A DNA stretch of 11,255 bases from Clostridia bacterium (lineage in GTDB: Bacteria; Bacillota_A; Clostridia; Oscillospirales; CAG-272), in NCBI GenBank assembly GCA_017529175.1, contig JAFXNX010000107.1:1-11255 (forward strand). Reading direction: 5' to 3'. The position numbers and the translations under genes were made by a program. Positions 7,571 to 11,255 of this stretch are shown in pieces; position 1 is the first letter of the stretch; each line of letters begins with the position of its first letter. Below the pieces are notes generated by a model. It was given only the letters and a program-made list of their open reading frames with translations. It was not told the DNA's origin and did no database searches.

Positions 7571-7588
7571 GGAAGACGTCAGTCTTCC
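7571..7588 (-). other. Perfect hairpin overlapping the nusG stop codon
   Basis: GGAAGAC and GTCTTCC pair around a 4-base loop that contains the nusG TGA stop. It is followed by a G-rich stretch, not a T-run, so it is not a standard terminator. It may be a processing or pausing site between nusG and the rplK leader. Confidence 0.5.
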
Positions 7589-8130
7589 ACTTTTTTGATG
7601 TCCTTCATGTTAAGCTTTACAGGCATAACACGACCGGGCGTCGAAACCATAACCGTTGCGTCTTCTCCGTTTTCAGATATCTCGGACAGTTCTCCGACGT
7701 AATTGAACGCCGCGAAAAGACCGCCGATGATAGCGACGCGATCCCCGACCTTGAGCTTTTCGGCTTCGGCAACGTGCTCTTCCGTAATAAGGGCAGCGAC
7801 CTCTTCTTCGGTCAGCGGGACGGGACGGCTTCCGGGACCGACAAAGCCCGTCACGCCGGTGATATTTCTTACGACGTGCCAGCTCTCATCGGTCATTGTC
7901 ATCTTGACGAGAACGTATGACGGGAAAAGCTTGCTTTCAGTTATCTTCTCCTCGTCGCCTTTCTGCTCCACTATCGTTTCCGTAGGGATGAACACCTCGT
8001 ATATAAGATGTTCCAGATGACGGTTTTCGATGATTTTTTCAAGATTCGTTTTGACCTTGTTCTCATATCCGGAGTAAGTATGGACTACATACCATCTCGG
8101 GCCGAGATTCATTTCATTAATATCGCTCAT
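7579..8130 (-). CDS. nusG: Transcription termination/antitermination factor NusG
   Basis: A 183-residue NusG that binds RNA polymerase and modulates pausing, Rho action and transcription-translation coupling. The NGN domain covers about residues 11-105: WYVVHTYSGYENKVKTNLE, FPSYVLVKM and RNITGVTGFVG are hallmark segments. A KOW domain follows at about 127-160 (KVGDRVAIIGGLFAAFNYVGELSE). In it, the usual DGPF is IGGLF, a mild divergence. The start at 8130 is used because it gives the normal short N-terminal lead. Its ribosome binding site is weak, so translation may be coupled to secE, which ends 16 bp before. Confidence 0.96.
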   Translation of the reverse strand: MSDINEMNLGPRWYVVHTYSGYENKVKTNLEKIIENRHLEHLIYEVFIPTETIVEQKGDEEKITESKLFPSYVLVKMTMTDESWHVVRNITGVTGFVGPGSRPVPLTEEEVAALITEEHVAEAEKLKVGDRVAIIGGLFAAFNYVGELSEISENGEDATVMVSTPGRVMPVKLNMKDIKKVED

Positions 8131-8146
8131 CGTTACGCTTGTCCGT

Positions 8147-8404
8147 TCAGATCAGTTTTCCGAGGATCGTGAATCCCTGTGAGAACAGATAGTCGACAAG
8201 ACCGATAACGGCGCTGACGACCACGATACATGCAAGCACCATAAGTGTGTTGCTCTTTACCGAGGACCAGCTCGCCCAAACGACCTTTTTCATTTCGGAC
8301 TTGCAGCTCTTGAGCCACGCGCCGAATCTGGAGAAAATCGAGGGCTTCTTTTCTTTCTTCGGAGCTTCCTTCTTCGGAGCTTCCTTTACTTCTTTTTCAG
8401 CCAT
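8147..8404 (-). CDS. secE: Preprotein translocase subunit SecE
   Basis: An 85-residue single-span SecE, the clamp that holds SecY in the SecYEG channel. A Lys/Glu/Pro-rich N-terminal tail contains a short tandem repeat (KEAPKKEAPKKEKK, 7-20). It is followed by the amphipathic helix and the conserved EMKKVVWASWSSVK segment (37-50), then one membrane segment at about 53-75 (TLMVLACIVVVSAVIGLVDYL). The start at 8404 has an AGGAG site 8 bases upstream. It sits 17 bp after rpmG and 16 bp before nusG, the standard Firmicutes arrangement. Confidence 0.95.
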   Translation of the reverse strand: MAEKEVKEAPKKEAPKKEKKPSIFSRFGAWLKSCKSEMKKVVWASWSSVKSNTLMVLACIVVVSAVIGLVDYLFSQGFTILGKLI

Positions 8405-8421
8405 TTCTTCTCTCCTTCACT

Positions 8422-8571
8422 TTACTTTGTTTCTCTGTGCAGGGTGTGCTTACGGCAGAAGCGGCAGTACTTGTTCATCTCAAGTCTGTCGGGATCGTTT
8501 TTCTTGTTCTTCATCGTGTCGTAATTTCTTTGCTTACACTCACTGCATGCGAGAGTGATCTTTACTCTCAT
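8422..8571 (-). CDS. rpmG: 50S ribosomal protein L33 (zinc-binding form)
   Basis: A 49-residue L33. Two CxxC pairs, C9/C12 and C36/C39, show it is the zinc-binding C+ form; many bacteria also carry a C- paralogue used under zinc limitation. The start is ATG at 8571 behind AGGAGGT, 8 bases upstream. Longer in-frame readings upstream run through the promoter leader and are not real. It is the first gene of the rpmG-secE-nusG-rplK-rplA unit. Confidence 0.96.
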   Translation of the reverse strand: MRVKITLACSECKQRNYDTMKNKKNDPDRLEMNKYCRFCRKHTLHRETK

Positions 8572-8594
8572 AGATCGGCACCTCCTGTGAAATT

Positions 8595-8610
8595 CAGGGT
8601 TACTACCCTG
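8595..8610 (-). other. Leader hairpin before rpmG
   Basis: CAGGGT and ACCCTG pair perfectly around AGTA in the roughly 115-base leader of the operon, ending about 9 bases before the rpmG Shine-Dalgarno. It could influence translation or mRNA stability. A run of seven T residues lies just after the predicted transcription start (about 8660-8670), but the stem before it is poor. Confidence 0.45.
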
Positions 8611-8692
8611 TGAATAATGTACCTCCCTCAATGACGGCTCTTCCCCGCGATTACGGCGCGCAAAAAAAGAACCCTCCAAACGAGGTGATGTA

Positions 8693-8721
8693 AGTATAAC
8701 ACAATAATTCCGGATTGTCAA
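8693..8721 (-). promoter_or_regulatory. Promoter of the rpmG-secE-nusG-rplK-rplA operon
   Basis: TTGACA (8716-8721), a 17-base spacer, then TATACT (8693-8698) on minus is a near-consensus housekeeping promoter. The predicted start is at about 8686, leaving a long leader before rpmG at 8571. The AT-rich bases upstream of the -35 could act as an UP element. Confidence 0.9.
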
Positions 8722-8783
8722 TAGTTATTTTATTTTTATTTATATAGAGACAAGATCGTTGCGAGGCCCCGCCTTGTGCACGC

Positions 8784-8803
8784 CAAAGGGACACATCCCT
8801 TTG
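8784..8803. repeat. Perfect inverted repeat (hairpin) in the gap after the SLOG gene
   Basis: CAAAGGGA and TCCCTTTG pair around CACA, 25 bases past the stop of the minus-strand gene at 8828. It has no T-run on either side. A related near-palindrome, CAAAGGGATCTCTTTG, occurs at 10889-10904, so this may be a dispersed element of the genome rather than a plain terminator. Confidence 0.5.
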
Positions 8804-8827
8804 TAAACCCGAAATGAAAAGCAAAAA

Positions 8828-9289
8828 TCAAATAATGTTGATAACTTTCTTTCCTTTTCGCGTCGCATACAGTACCGTATTATAAGTTCCTCCCTTGGCG
8901 CCGGAGAATACCGCGATAAGTCTGTCCGAATGGTCTACCATCCACTCGTTTCTCTTCTGAAAACAACCGATACTGGATGATTCCGAAATAAAGATGACTT
9001 CATCGGCGCATTCAACCACCATATCAAATGCCGCTCTCCATTCCTTTCCCCATTTTTTCTGAACGCCCGGATACGGCACGGCGCAAATCAGCCGTATGCT
9101 GCCCCGATCTTTTTTTATTTCCGCCACGATCTGAGCCGCCCATATATCAGTCCCTCTCGCCATTCCCGAAATAAACGAAGTATAACCGATATCAAGCGTT
9201 TTTTTAATTTCGCCCCTCAATAATTCTTTTATCTTATCGTCCGGGTATTCGAGTTTTTCGGGTCTGTGCCCTGTAAAACAGCAAGTCAT
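8828..9289 (-). CDS. SLOG-family protein (YpsA/DUF1273-like)
   Basis: A 153-residue cytosolic protein of the SLOG Rossmann-like superfamily, close to the YpsA/DUF1273 group. Family marks are CCFTGHRPEKL (3-13), ISGMARGTDIWAAQIV (40-55), P72-x-P74, the RNEWMVDHSDRLIAVF segment (113-128) and KGGTYNT (132-138). SLOG proteins are thought to bind nucleotides or nucleotide-derived ligands; YpsA of Bacillus has been linked to cell division, but no reaction is established for this subgroup. The start at 9289 has GAGG 8 bases upstream. It is transcribed away from a small XRE regulator at 9376. The shared region holds a consensus promoter overlapped by a palindrome, so repression by that regulator is likely but inferred. 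Confidence 0.86.
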   Translation of the reverse strand: MTCCFTGHRPEKLEYPDDKIKELLRGEIKKTLDIGYTSFISGMARGTDIWAAQIVAEIKKDRGSIRLICAVPYPGVQKKWGKEWRAAFDMVVECADEVIFISESSSIGCFQKRNEWMVDHSDRLIAVFSGAKGGTYNTVLYATRKGKKVINII

Positions 9290-9307
9290 ATAAACCGCCT
9301 CGCATAT

Positions 9308-9346
9308 GGGGATTATATCCCCTTAATAATTAGGATTATAATCCCC
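9308..9346. promoter_or_regulatory. Paired palindromic operators between the SLOG and HTH genes
   Basis: GGGGATTATATCCCC (9308-9322) has perfect 6-bp arms. The perfect palindrome GGATTATAATCC (9333-9344) is followed by CC. The two share the half-site GGGGATTAT or its complement, about 25 bp apart. The second covers the -10 box of the minus-strand SLOG promoter, and the first lies just after its predicted start. This is a typical repressor layout; the neighbouring HTH protein is the natural candidate ligand. Confidence 0.65.
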
Positions 9347-9363
9347 ATAATATGAATTGTCAA
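9335..9363 (-). promoter_or_regulatory. Consensus promoter of the SLOG gene
   Basis: TTGACA (9358-9363), a 17-base spacer and TATAAT (9335-9340) on minus are an exact consensus match. The start should be near 9328, about 40 bases before the ATG at 9289. The -35 box abuts the Shine-Dalgarno of the divergent HTH gene. Confidence 0.85.
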
Positions 9364-9375
9364 GGGGAGGGTGTT

Positions 9376-9591
9376 ATGATAGTTTTCGATAAGCTTTGGA
9401 TCACTATGAAAGAAAAAGGAATATCGACTTATAAACTGCGCGAAGAATGCGGCATCGACAGCAAAACGGTCAGACGTCTGGGGGCAAACGAGAACGTCGA
9501 AACAAAAACGCTCGACCGTCTTTGTTCCGCCCTCGACTGCAGGATCGAAGATATAGCGGAGTATATTCCGGATAAATCGGAGAATAAATGA
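9376..9591 (+). CDS. Small XRE/Cro-CI-type HTH transcriptional regulator
   Basis: A 71-residue protein consisting almost only of a Cro/CI-type helix-turn-helix. TYKLREECGIDSKTVRRLGA (18-37) contains the two HTH helices, and TLDRLCSALDCRIEDIAEYI (45-64) is the typical C-terminal helix pair of the YozG-like subgroup. The start is ATG at 9376, 5 bases after GGGGAGG; an earlier in-frame start overlaps this site. It diverges from the SLOG gene, and the palindromes at 9308-9346 suggest it regulates that gene and perhaps itself. No good plus-strand -35 is visible; TATAAT at 9337-9342 could be its -10. The ligand, if any, is unknown. Confidence 0.88.
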   Translation: MIVFDKLWITMKEKGISTYKLREECGIDSKTVRRLGANENVETKTLDRLCSALDCRIEDIAEYIPDKSENK

Positions 9592-9614
9592 AACTTATGA
9601 AATAGCAGTCCCTC

Positions 9615-9741
9615 GCGGTTTACTTCATAAGGAAGTACACCGCAGCTAAATTCGCATGCGGCGAGCTGAATCGGGAGAATATAATTTAGCTGAAGTCGCA
9701 AGACTTCAATTTAGCTGCGAGCGGCTGCGAGCAATTTAGCC
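9615..9741. repeat. Hairpin array with AGCTAAATT linker, copy 1 (mixed orientation)
   Basis: It starts with a 12-bp hairpin with one mismatch (9615-9626 with 9632-9643). Then come AGCTAAATT (9644-9652), a short CGC-ATGCG-GCG unit, a degenerate AGCTGAATC (9664-9672), an unpaired stretch, and the linker in reverse as AATTTAGCT at 9683-9691 and 9708-9716, with a truncated copy at 9733-9740. The spacer at 9692-9707 is a perfect GAAGTC-GCAA-GACTTC hairpin; the spacer at 9717-9732 is a direct repeat of GCGAGC instead. The region from 9592 to 9953 holds this array, a terminator and a promoter, but no gene that I can support. Confidence 0.75.
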
Positions 9742-9794
9742 GTTTTCAAAATCATTCTTAATGTCGGAGTGGGTAGAACAAGCTGAAAGAAAAT

Positions 9795-9848
9795 AACCCA
9801 CTATGACACTTTCTGTAATCGAAAGATGTCAGAGTGGGTTTGTTTCTT
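9795..9848 (+). terminator. Strong bidirectional terminator-like hairpin
   Basis: An approximately 18-bp stem (9795-9813 with 9821-9840) has one mismatch and one bulge around a 7-base loop. On plus it is followed by TTGTTTCTTCTTT, so it can end transcripts from the HTH gene. On minus it is followed by TTATTTTC and may also work. The 3' arm is duplicated upstream at 9762-9774, which allows an alternative pairing. Confidence 0.7.
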
Positions 9849-9886
9849 CTTTATGTTGCCTCTCCCTCCGACTGCTTTTTCGTTTA

Positions 9887-9936
9887 TTTTGCTGTTGTAT
9901 TTTACGAAAAATTATGATATAATAATAACAGCAAAA
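9887..9936 (+). promoter_or_regulatory. Promoter of the toxin-antitoxin pair with flanking inverted repeat
   Basis: TTGTAT (9895-9900), a 17-base spacer and TATAAT (9918-9923) make a good promoter about 30 bases before the antitoxin ATG. TTTTGCTGTT (9887-9896) and AACAGCAAAA (9927-9936) are perfect 10-bp inverted repeats bracketing the core promoter. This would suit autorepression by the antitoxin or the toxin-antitoxin complex. Confidence 0.65.
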
Positions 9937-9953
9937 CGAAAGGAGCCATAATA

Positions 9954-10208
9954 ATGCCGAACATAAAACCTGTATCTGATTTAAGGAATTATAATGAGGT
10001 CCTGAGGGATATCGCAGTCGGCGAACCTGTTTTTCTAACGAAAAACGGAAGAGGAAGATATGCCATTCTTGATATTGAAGAATACGAAAAAACCAGAGCT
10101 GTCATAAAGCTTATGGAAGAACTTTCAAGCGGCGATCGTTCCGGAAACGAAAAGGGATGGATCGACGCTTCCGACGTCGAACGCGAACTCGGAGTTAAAA
10201 ATGGCTGA
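9954..10208 (+). CDS. Phd/YefM-family antitoxin
   Basis: An 84-residue antitoxin with the N-terminal DNA-binding fold of Phd/YefM: VSDLRNYNEVLRDIAVGEPV (7-26), then FLTKNGRGRYAILDIEEYEK (27-46). The C-terminal tail (about 50-84) is charged and should be the toxin-binding, protease-labile part. AAAGGAG stands 8 bases before the ATG. The gene overlaps the downstream ParE reading frame by 8 bases, the usual toxin-antitoxin coupling. An inverted repeat around its promoter is a likely operator. It looks intact although its toxin partner is truncated. Confidence 0.92.
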   Translation: MPNIKPVSDLRNYNEVLRDIAVGEPVFLTKNGRGRYAILDIEEYEKTRAVIKLMEELSSGDRSGNEKGWIDASDVERELGVKNG

Positions 10209-10434
10209 GATCAAATATTCTCCGGAAGCGCTTAATGATTTGAAGCAGACAAAGAAGTATATCGAAGAAGAGTTGTGCAGCAAAACTGCCGCCGACAATA
10301 CGATTTTTGAGATCACAAGACGCATAAATACGCTGTCTGAATTTCCTGAATCCGGCGCTCCTCTTTCGTCAATAGTGCACTTTGACACCGACTACCGTTT
10401 CTTTGTTGCGACTCCGAAATATTCTTCTACATAA
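10201..10434 (+). pseudogene. ParE/RelE-family toxin, C-terminus replaced
   Basis: Seventy-seven residues, where family members are about 95-105. The N-terminal part is typical: IKYSPEALNDLKQTKKYIEEEL (4-25), AADNTIFEITRRINTLSEFPE, GAPLSSIV and the DYRFF strand (64-68). After about residue 70 the frame enters antisense sequence of the CHAP-like gene (TPKYSST then stop). The normal final strands, ending in a conserved Y-G-R-R-D-Y-type segment, are absent. These toxins act on mRNA or DNA gyrase; loss of the C-terminal strands should abolish activity, though this is an inference. GGAG inside the antitoxin gene serves as its ribosome binding site. Confidence 0.82.
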
Positions 10435-10613
10435 TACTTTGGCAATTCGACGCACTGTGTTCCCGAGCCTCCTCCCCATTCTTTTGCTTCTGAACCAATC
10501 AGGCTTTTTAAATATGTAACCAACTCTGTATCAGCAGAAACCGATACTGTCATTCCAATAATAGTACCGAATATTATTAATAACGTCAAAATACAACTGA
10601 GTGTTCTTTTCAT
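10392..10613 (-). pseudogene. Secreted CHAP-like peptidoglycan hydrolase, N-terminal fragment
   Basis: A 73-residue reading frame with real gene-start signals: ATG at 10613 and AGGAGG 8 bases upstream. Residues 1-27 form a Sec signal peptide (MKRTLSC, a hydrophobic run ILTLLIIFGTIIGM, then SVSADT). After a short spacer, GGGSGTQCVELPKYYVEEYFGV resembles the start of a CHAP domain, in which the Cys of QCVEL is the catalytic nucleophile; the catalytic His further on is missing. The frame ends at the junction with the ParE gene, about 20-60 residues into the domain. The complete protein would cleave peptidoglycan outside the membrane. The upstream leader has a promoter, a structured RNA and a terminator. 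The CHAP assignment rests on a short segment. Confidence 0.62.
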
Positions 10614-10634
10614 TCCGACTTCCTCCTGAAAATC

Positions 10635-10663
10635 AAAAAAGTGTGGAGCCGAGACCCCACACT
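10635..10663 (-). terminator. Intrinsic terminator in the leader of the CHAP-like gene
   Basis: AGTGTGG (minus, 10663-10657) pairs with CCACACT (10646-10640) around a 10-base loop and is followed directly by six T residues. It ends only 8 bases before the AGGAGG site at 10622-10627, the position of a transcription attenuator. It could equally end a free small RNA. Confidence 0.82.
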
Positions 10664-10686
10664 GAAAAACGCGGGGCTCGATTTGC

Positions 10687-10789
10687 TACCACACGAATCG
10701 AATTTTATGATGCCAACGCGCCACAAAAACCCGCATTTTTGCCGAAAAACAAAAATGAGGCACGTTGGTAATATTCGATTCGTGTGGTA
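10687..10789 (-). ncRNA. Candidate structured RNA (leader riboregulator or small RNA)
   Basis: A perfect 17-bp stem (10687-10703 with 10773-10789) closes a 103-base element. Inside it are an asymmetric internal loop, a second stem (10711-10722 with 10759-10770, with one mismatch and one wobble) and an apical stem, CATTTTTG/CAAAAATG (10734-10741 with 10750-10757). The predicted start of a consensus promoter falls at about 10788, so the 5' end of the RNA would be the first base of the stem. An intrinsic terminator follows 23 bases after the stem. I do not recognise it as any riboswitch class or as 6S RNA. A miniature transposon is an alternative, but no target-site duplication is evident. The gene-free region 10614-11109 otherwise holds repeats and terminators. 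Confidence 0.6.
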
Positions 10790-10794
10790 AGTAC

Positions 10795-10823
10795 AGTATA
10801 CATTATTTTACAGAGAAAGTCAA
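10795..10823 (-). promoter_or_regulatory. Promoter of the structured RNA / CHAP-like gene
   Basis: TTGACT (10818-10823), a 17-base spacer and TATACT (10795-10800) on minus form a strong housekeeping-type promoter. The predicted start is at about 10788, at the outer end of the 17-bp stem. Confidence 0.85.
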
Positions 10824-10888
10824 TTATTTATTAAAAAAAGAAGAAGACTGCCTTCGCTCTATTCACTATTCTCGTATAGCACTCGTGT

Positions 10889-10904
10889 CAAAGGGATCTC
10901 TTTG
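10889..10904. repeat. Near-palindrome CAAAGGGATCTCTTTG next to array 2
   Basis: A 16-base near-perfect inverted repeat centred on GATC that touches the first hairpin of array 2. It resembles the CAAAGGGA hairpin at 8784-8803. The stretch 10830-10888 to its left shows no gene. Confidence 0.45.
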
Positions 10905-11011
10905 CCGCGCTGTACGCGGCAGCTAAATTCGCCCGCGTAAGCGTGCGAGCTAAATTGACCTGTCATCAGCTAAATTATGCTTTGCATAGCTAAATTCACC
11001 TTCGGTGAGCT
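10904..11011. repeat. Hairpin array with AGCTAAATT linker, copy 2
   Basis: Hairpin GCCGCG/CGCGGC is followed by AGCTAAATT at 10921, 10948, 10968 and 10988, and by AGCTAAA at 11008. Spacers between linkers are mostly self-complementary: CGC-C-CGC-gtaa-GCG-T-GCG (10930-10947), a weaker TGAC/GTCA unit (10956-10965), ATGC-ttt-GCAT (10977-10987) and CACC-ttc-GGTG (10997-11007). The linker is constant and the stems differ in sequence while keeping pairing. The array abuts an intrinsic terminator on its right. Confidence 0.85.
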
Positions 11012-11045
11012 AAAAAAGCAGAGCCGCGAACTGAGTTCGCGGCTC
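11012..11045 (-). terminator. Intrinsic terminator of the rightmost gene
   Basis: A perfect 11-bp stem, GAGCCGCGAAC/GTTCGCGGCTC (11021-11031 with 11035-11045), is followed on minus by TGC and six T residues (11012-11017). It lies 65 bases after the stop at 11110. Its T-run overlaps the last AGCTAAA linker of array 2. Confidence 0.88.
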
Positions 11046-11067
11046 CTGATAGAAGCTTTTGCGGGGT

Positions 11068-11099
11068 GCAGGGGAGCTTTCCTCGAAAAGCTCCCCTGC
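11068..11099. terminator. Second strong hairpin after the rightmost gene
   Basis: A perfect 13-bp stem (11068-11080 with 11087-11099) has a 6-base loop. On minus it lacks a T-run but lies 11 bases past the stop at 11110. On plus it is followed by a T-rich stretch (TCTATTTATTTTTT), so it could act in that direction or as a 3'-end stabiliser. Confidence 0.6.
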
Positions 11100-11109
11100 T
11101 CGGTTCTAT

Positions 11110-11255
11110 TTATTTTTTGAAAAGCGGGCCGTAAGCGGCGCAAGCGCGATAGTCTGCGCCTTCTTTATCCATACCAAACGCGTTCCAAGCGGCAGGACGG
11201 AAGATCTTTTCGTCCGGCACGTTGTGCATACAAACAGGAATACGAAGCATAGAAC
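11110..11255 (-). CDS. C-terminus of an unrecognised protein
   Basis: The frame is open from the window edge to TAA at 11110-11112, giving 47 residues. The visible end reads [46 protein letters not shown]. The composition (W, C, H, balanced charge) and codon use are those of a real cytosolic protein, and two strong hairpins follow the stop as expected of a gene end. I do not recognise the family from this short piece, and the N-terminal part lies outside the window. Confidence 0.7.
   Translation of the reverse strand, partial: SMLRIPVCMHNVPDEKIFRPAAWNAFGMDKEGADYRACAAYGPLFKK

Noticed and set aside
6524..7702. A 392-codon open frame on plus
   Set aside because: It is antisense to rplA, rplK and nusG, whose protein matches are decisive; the open frame follows from their codon use.
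8722..8827. A tRNA or other RNA gene between the operon promoter and the SLOG gene
   Set aside because: No cloverleaf can be drawn; only the CAAAGGGA hairpin and AT-rich sequence are visible.
10687..10789. 6S RNA
   Set aside because: The terminal stem and discrete-transcript layout prompted the idea, but the element is much shorter than 6S RNA and lacks a recognisable large central bubble between long arms.
10687..10789. Miniature inverted-repeat transposon as the preferred call
   Set aside because: The 17-bp inverted ends fit, but I see no target-site duplication. The exact match of the stem end to a promoter start site and the terminator after it favour an RNA; it is kept as an alternative.
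10904..11011. CRISPR array
   Set aside because: The repeat is only 9 bases, spacers are 11-18 bases and self-complementary, and no cas genes are present.

Overview
The window reads as a stretch of chromosome from an anaerobic, gut-type Clostridia (Firmicutes), probably uncultured. The evidence is the Firmicutes gene order rpmG-secE-nusG-rplK-rplA on one strand, strong AGGAGG-type ribosome binding sites, near-consensus sigma-70/sigma-A promoters, a trace of butyryl-CoA-dehydrogenase-like sequence and an acetolactate decarboxylase. I cannot name a genus. Almost all genes lie on the minus strand; only a small HTH regulator and a toxin-antitoxin pair clearly run on plus.

Left part (1-4952). The first ~116 bases are a piece of an acyl-CoA dehydrogenase, joined abruptly to the 3' end of an oppositely oriented YdeI/OmpD-associated gene, so both genes are broken at the same point. 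Next, all on minus, come a SEC-C protein with an HExxH motif, an alpha-acetolactate decarboxylase, an orphan SAM methyltransferase, and a GNAT acetyltransferase fused to a beta-lactamase-fold serine hydrolase. The last two are 18 bp apart and probably co-transcribed.

Middle part (4953-8721). A strong promoter (TTGACA-N17-TATACT) drives rpmG, secE, nusG, rplK and rplA. A leader hairpin before rplK matches the ribosomal protein L1 binding architecture, which suggests L1 autoregulation. An intrinsic terminator stands right after rplA, where most Firmicutes continue into rplJ-rplL-rpoB. Here the next gene is instead an RlmD/RumA-type 23S rRNA uracil-C5 methyltransferase.

Right part (8722-11255) is accessory in character. 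A SLOG-family (YpsA/DUF1273-like) gene and a small XRE-type regulator diverge from a shared control region. In it, a GGGGATTATATCCCC palindrome and a related GGATTATAATCC palindrome overlap or follow a consensus promoter. Two intergenic arrays of a 9-nt motif (AGCTAAATT) separated by variable short hairpins flank a Phd/YefM-ParE toxin-antitoxin locus. The toxin gene is cut at its 3' end where it meets a CHAP-like secreted hydrolase gene that is also cut.

Upstream of that hydrolase fragment is a compact minus-strand unit. It has a consensus promoter, a ~103-nt RNA closed by a perfect 17-bp stem that begins at the predicted start site, an intrinsic terminator, then AGGAGG and ATG. This is the best candidate for an undescribed element: either a terminator-controlled riboregulator or a free-standing small RNA. 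The window ends in the C-terminus of a minus-strand gene I do not recognise.
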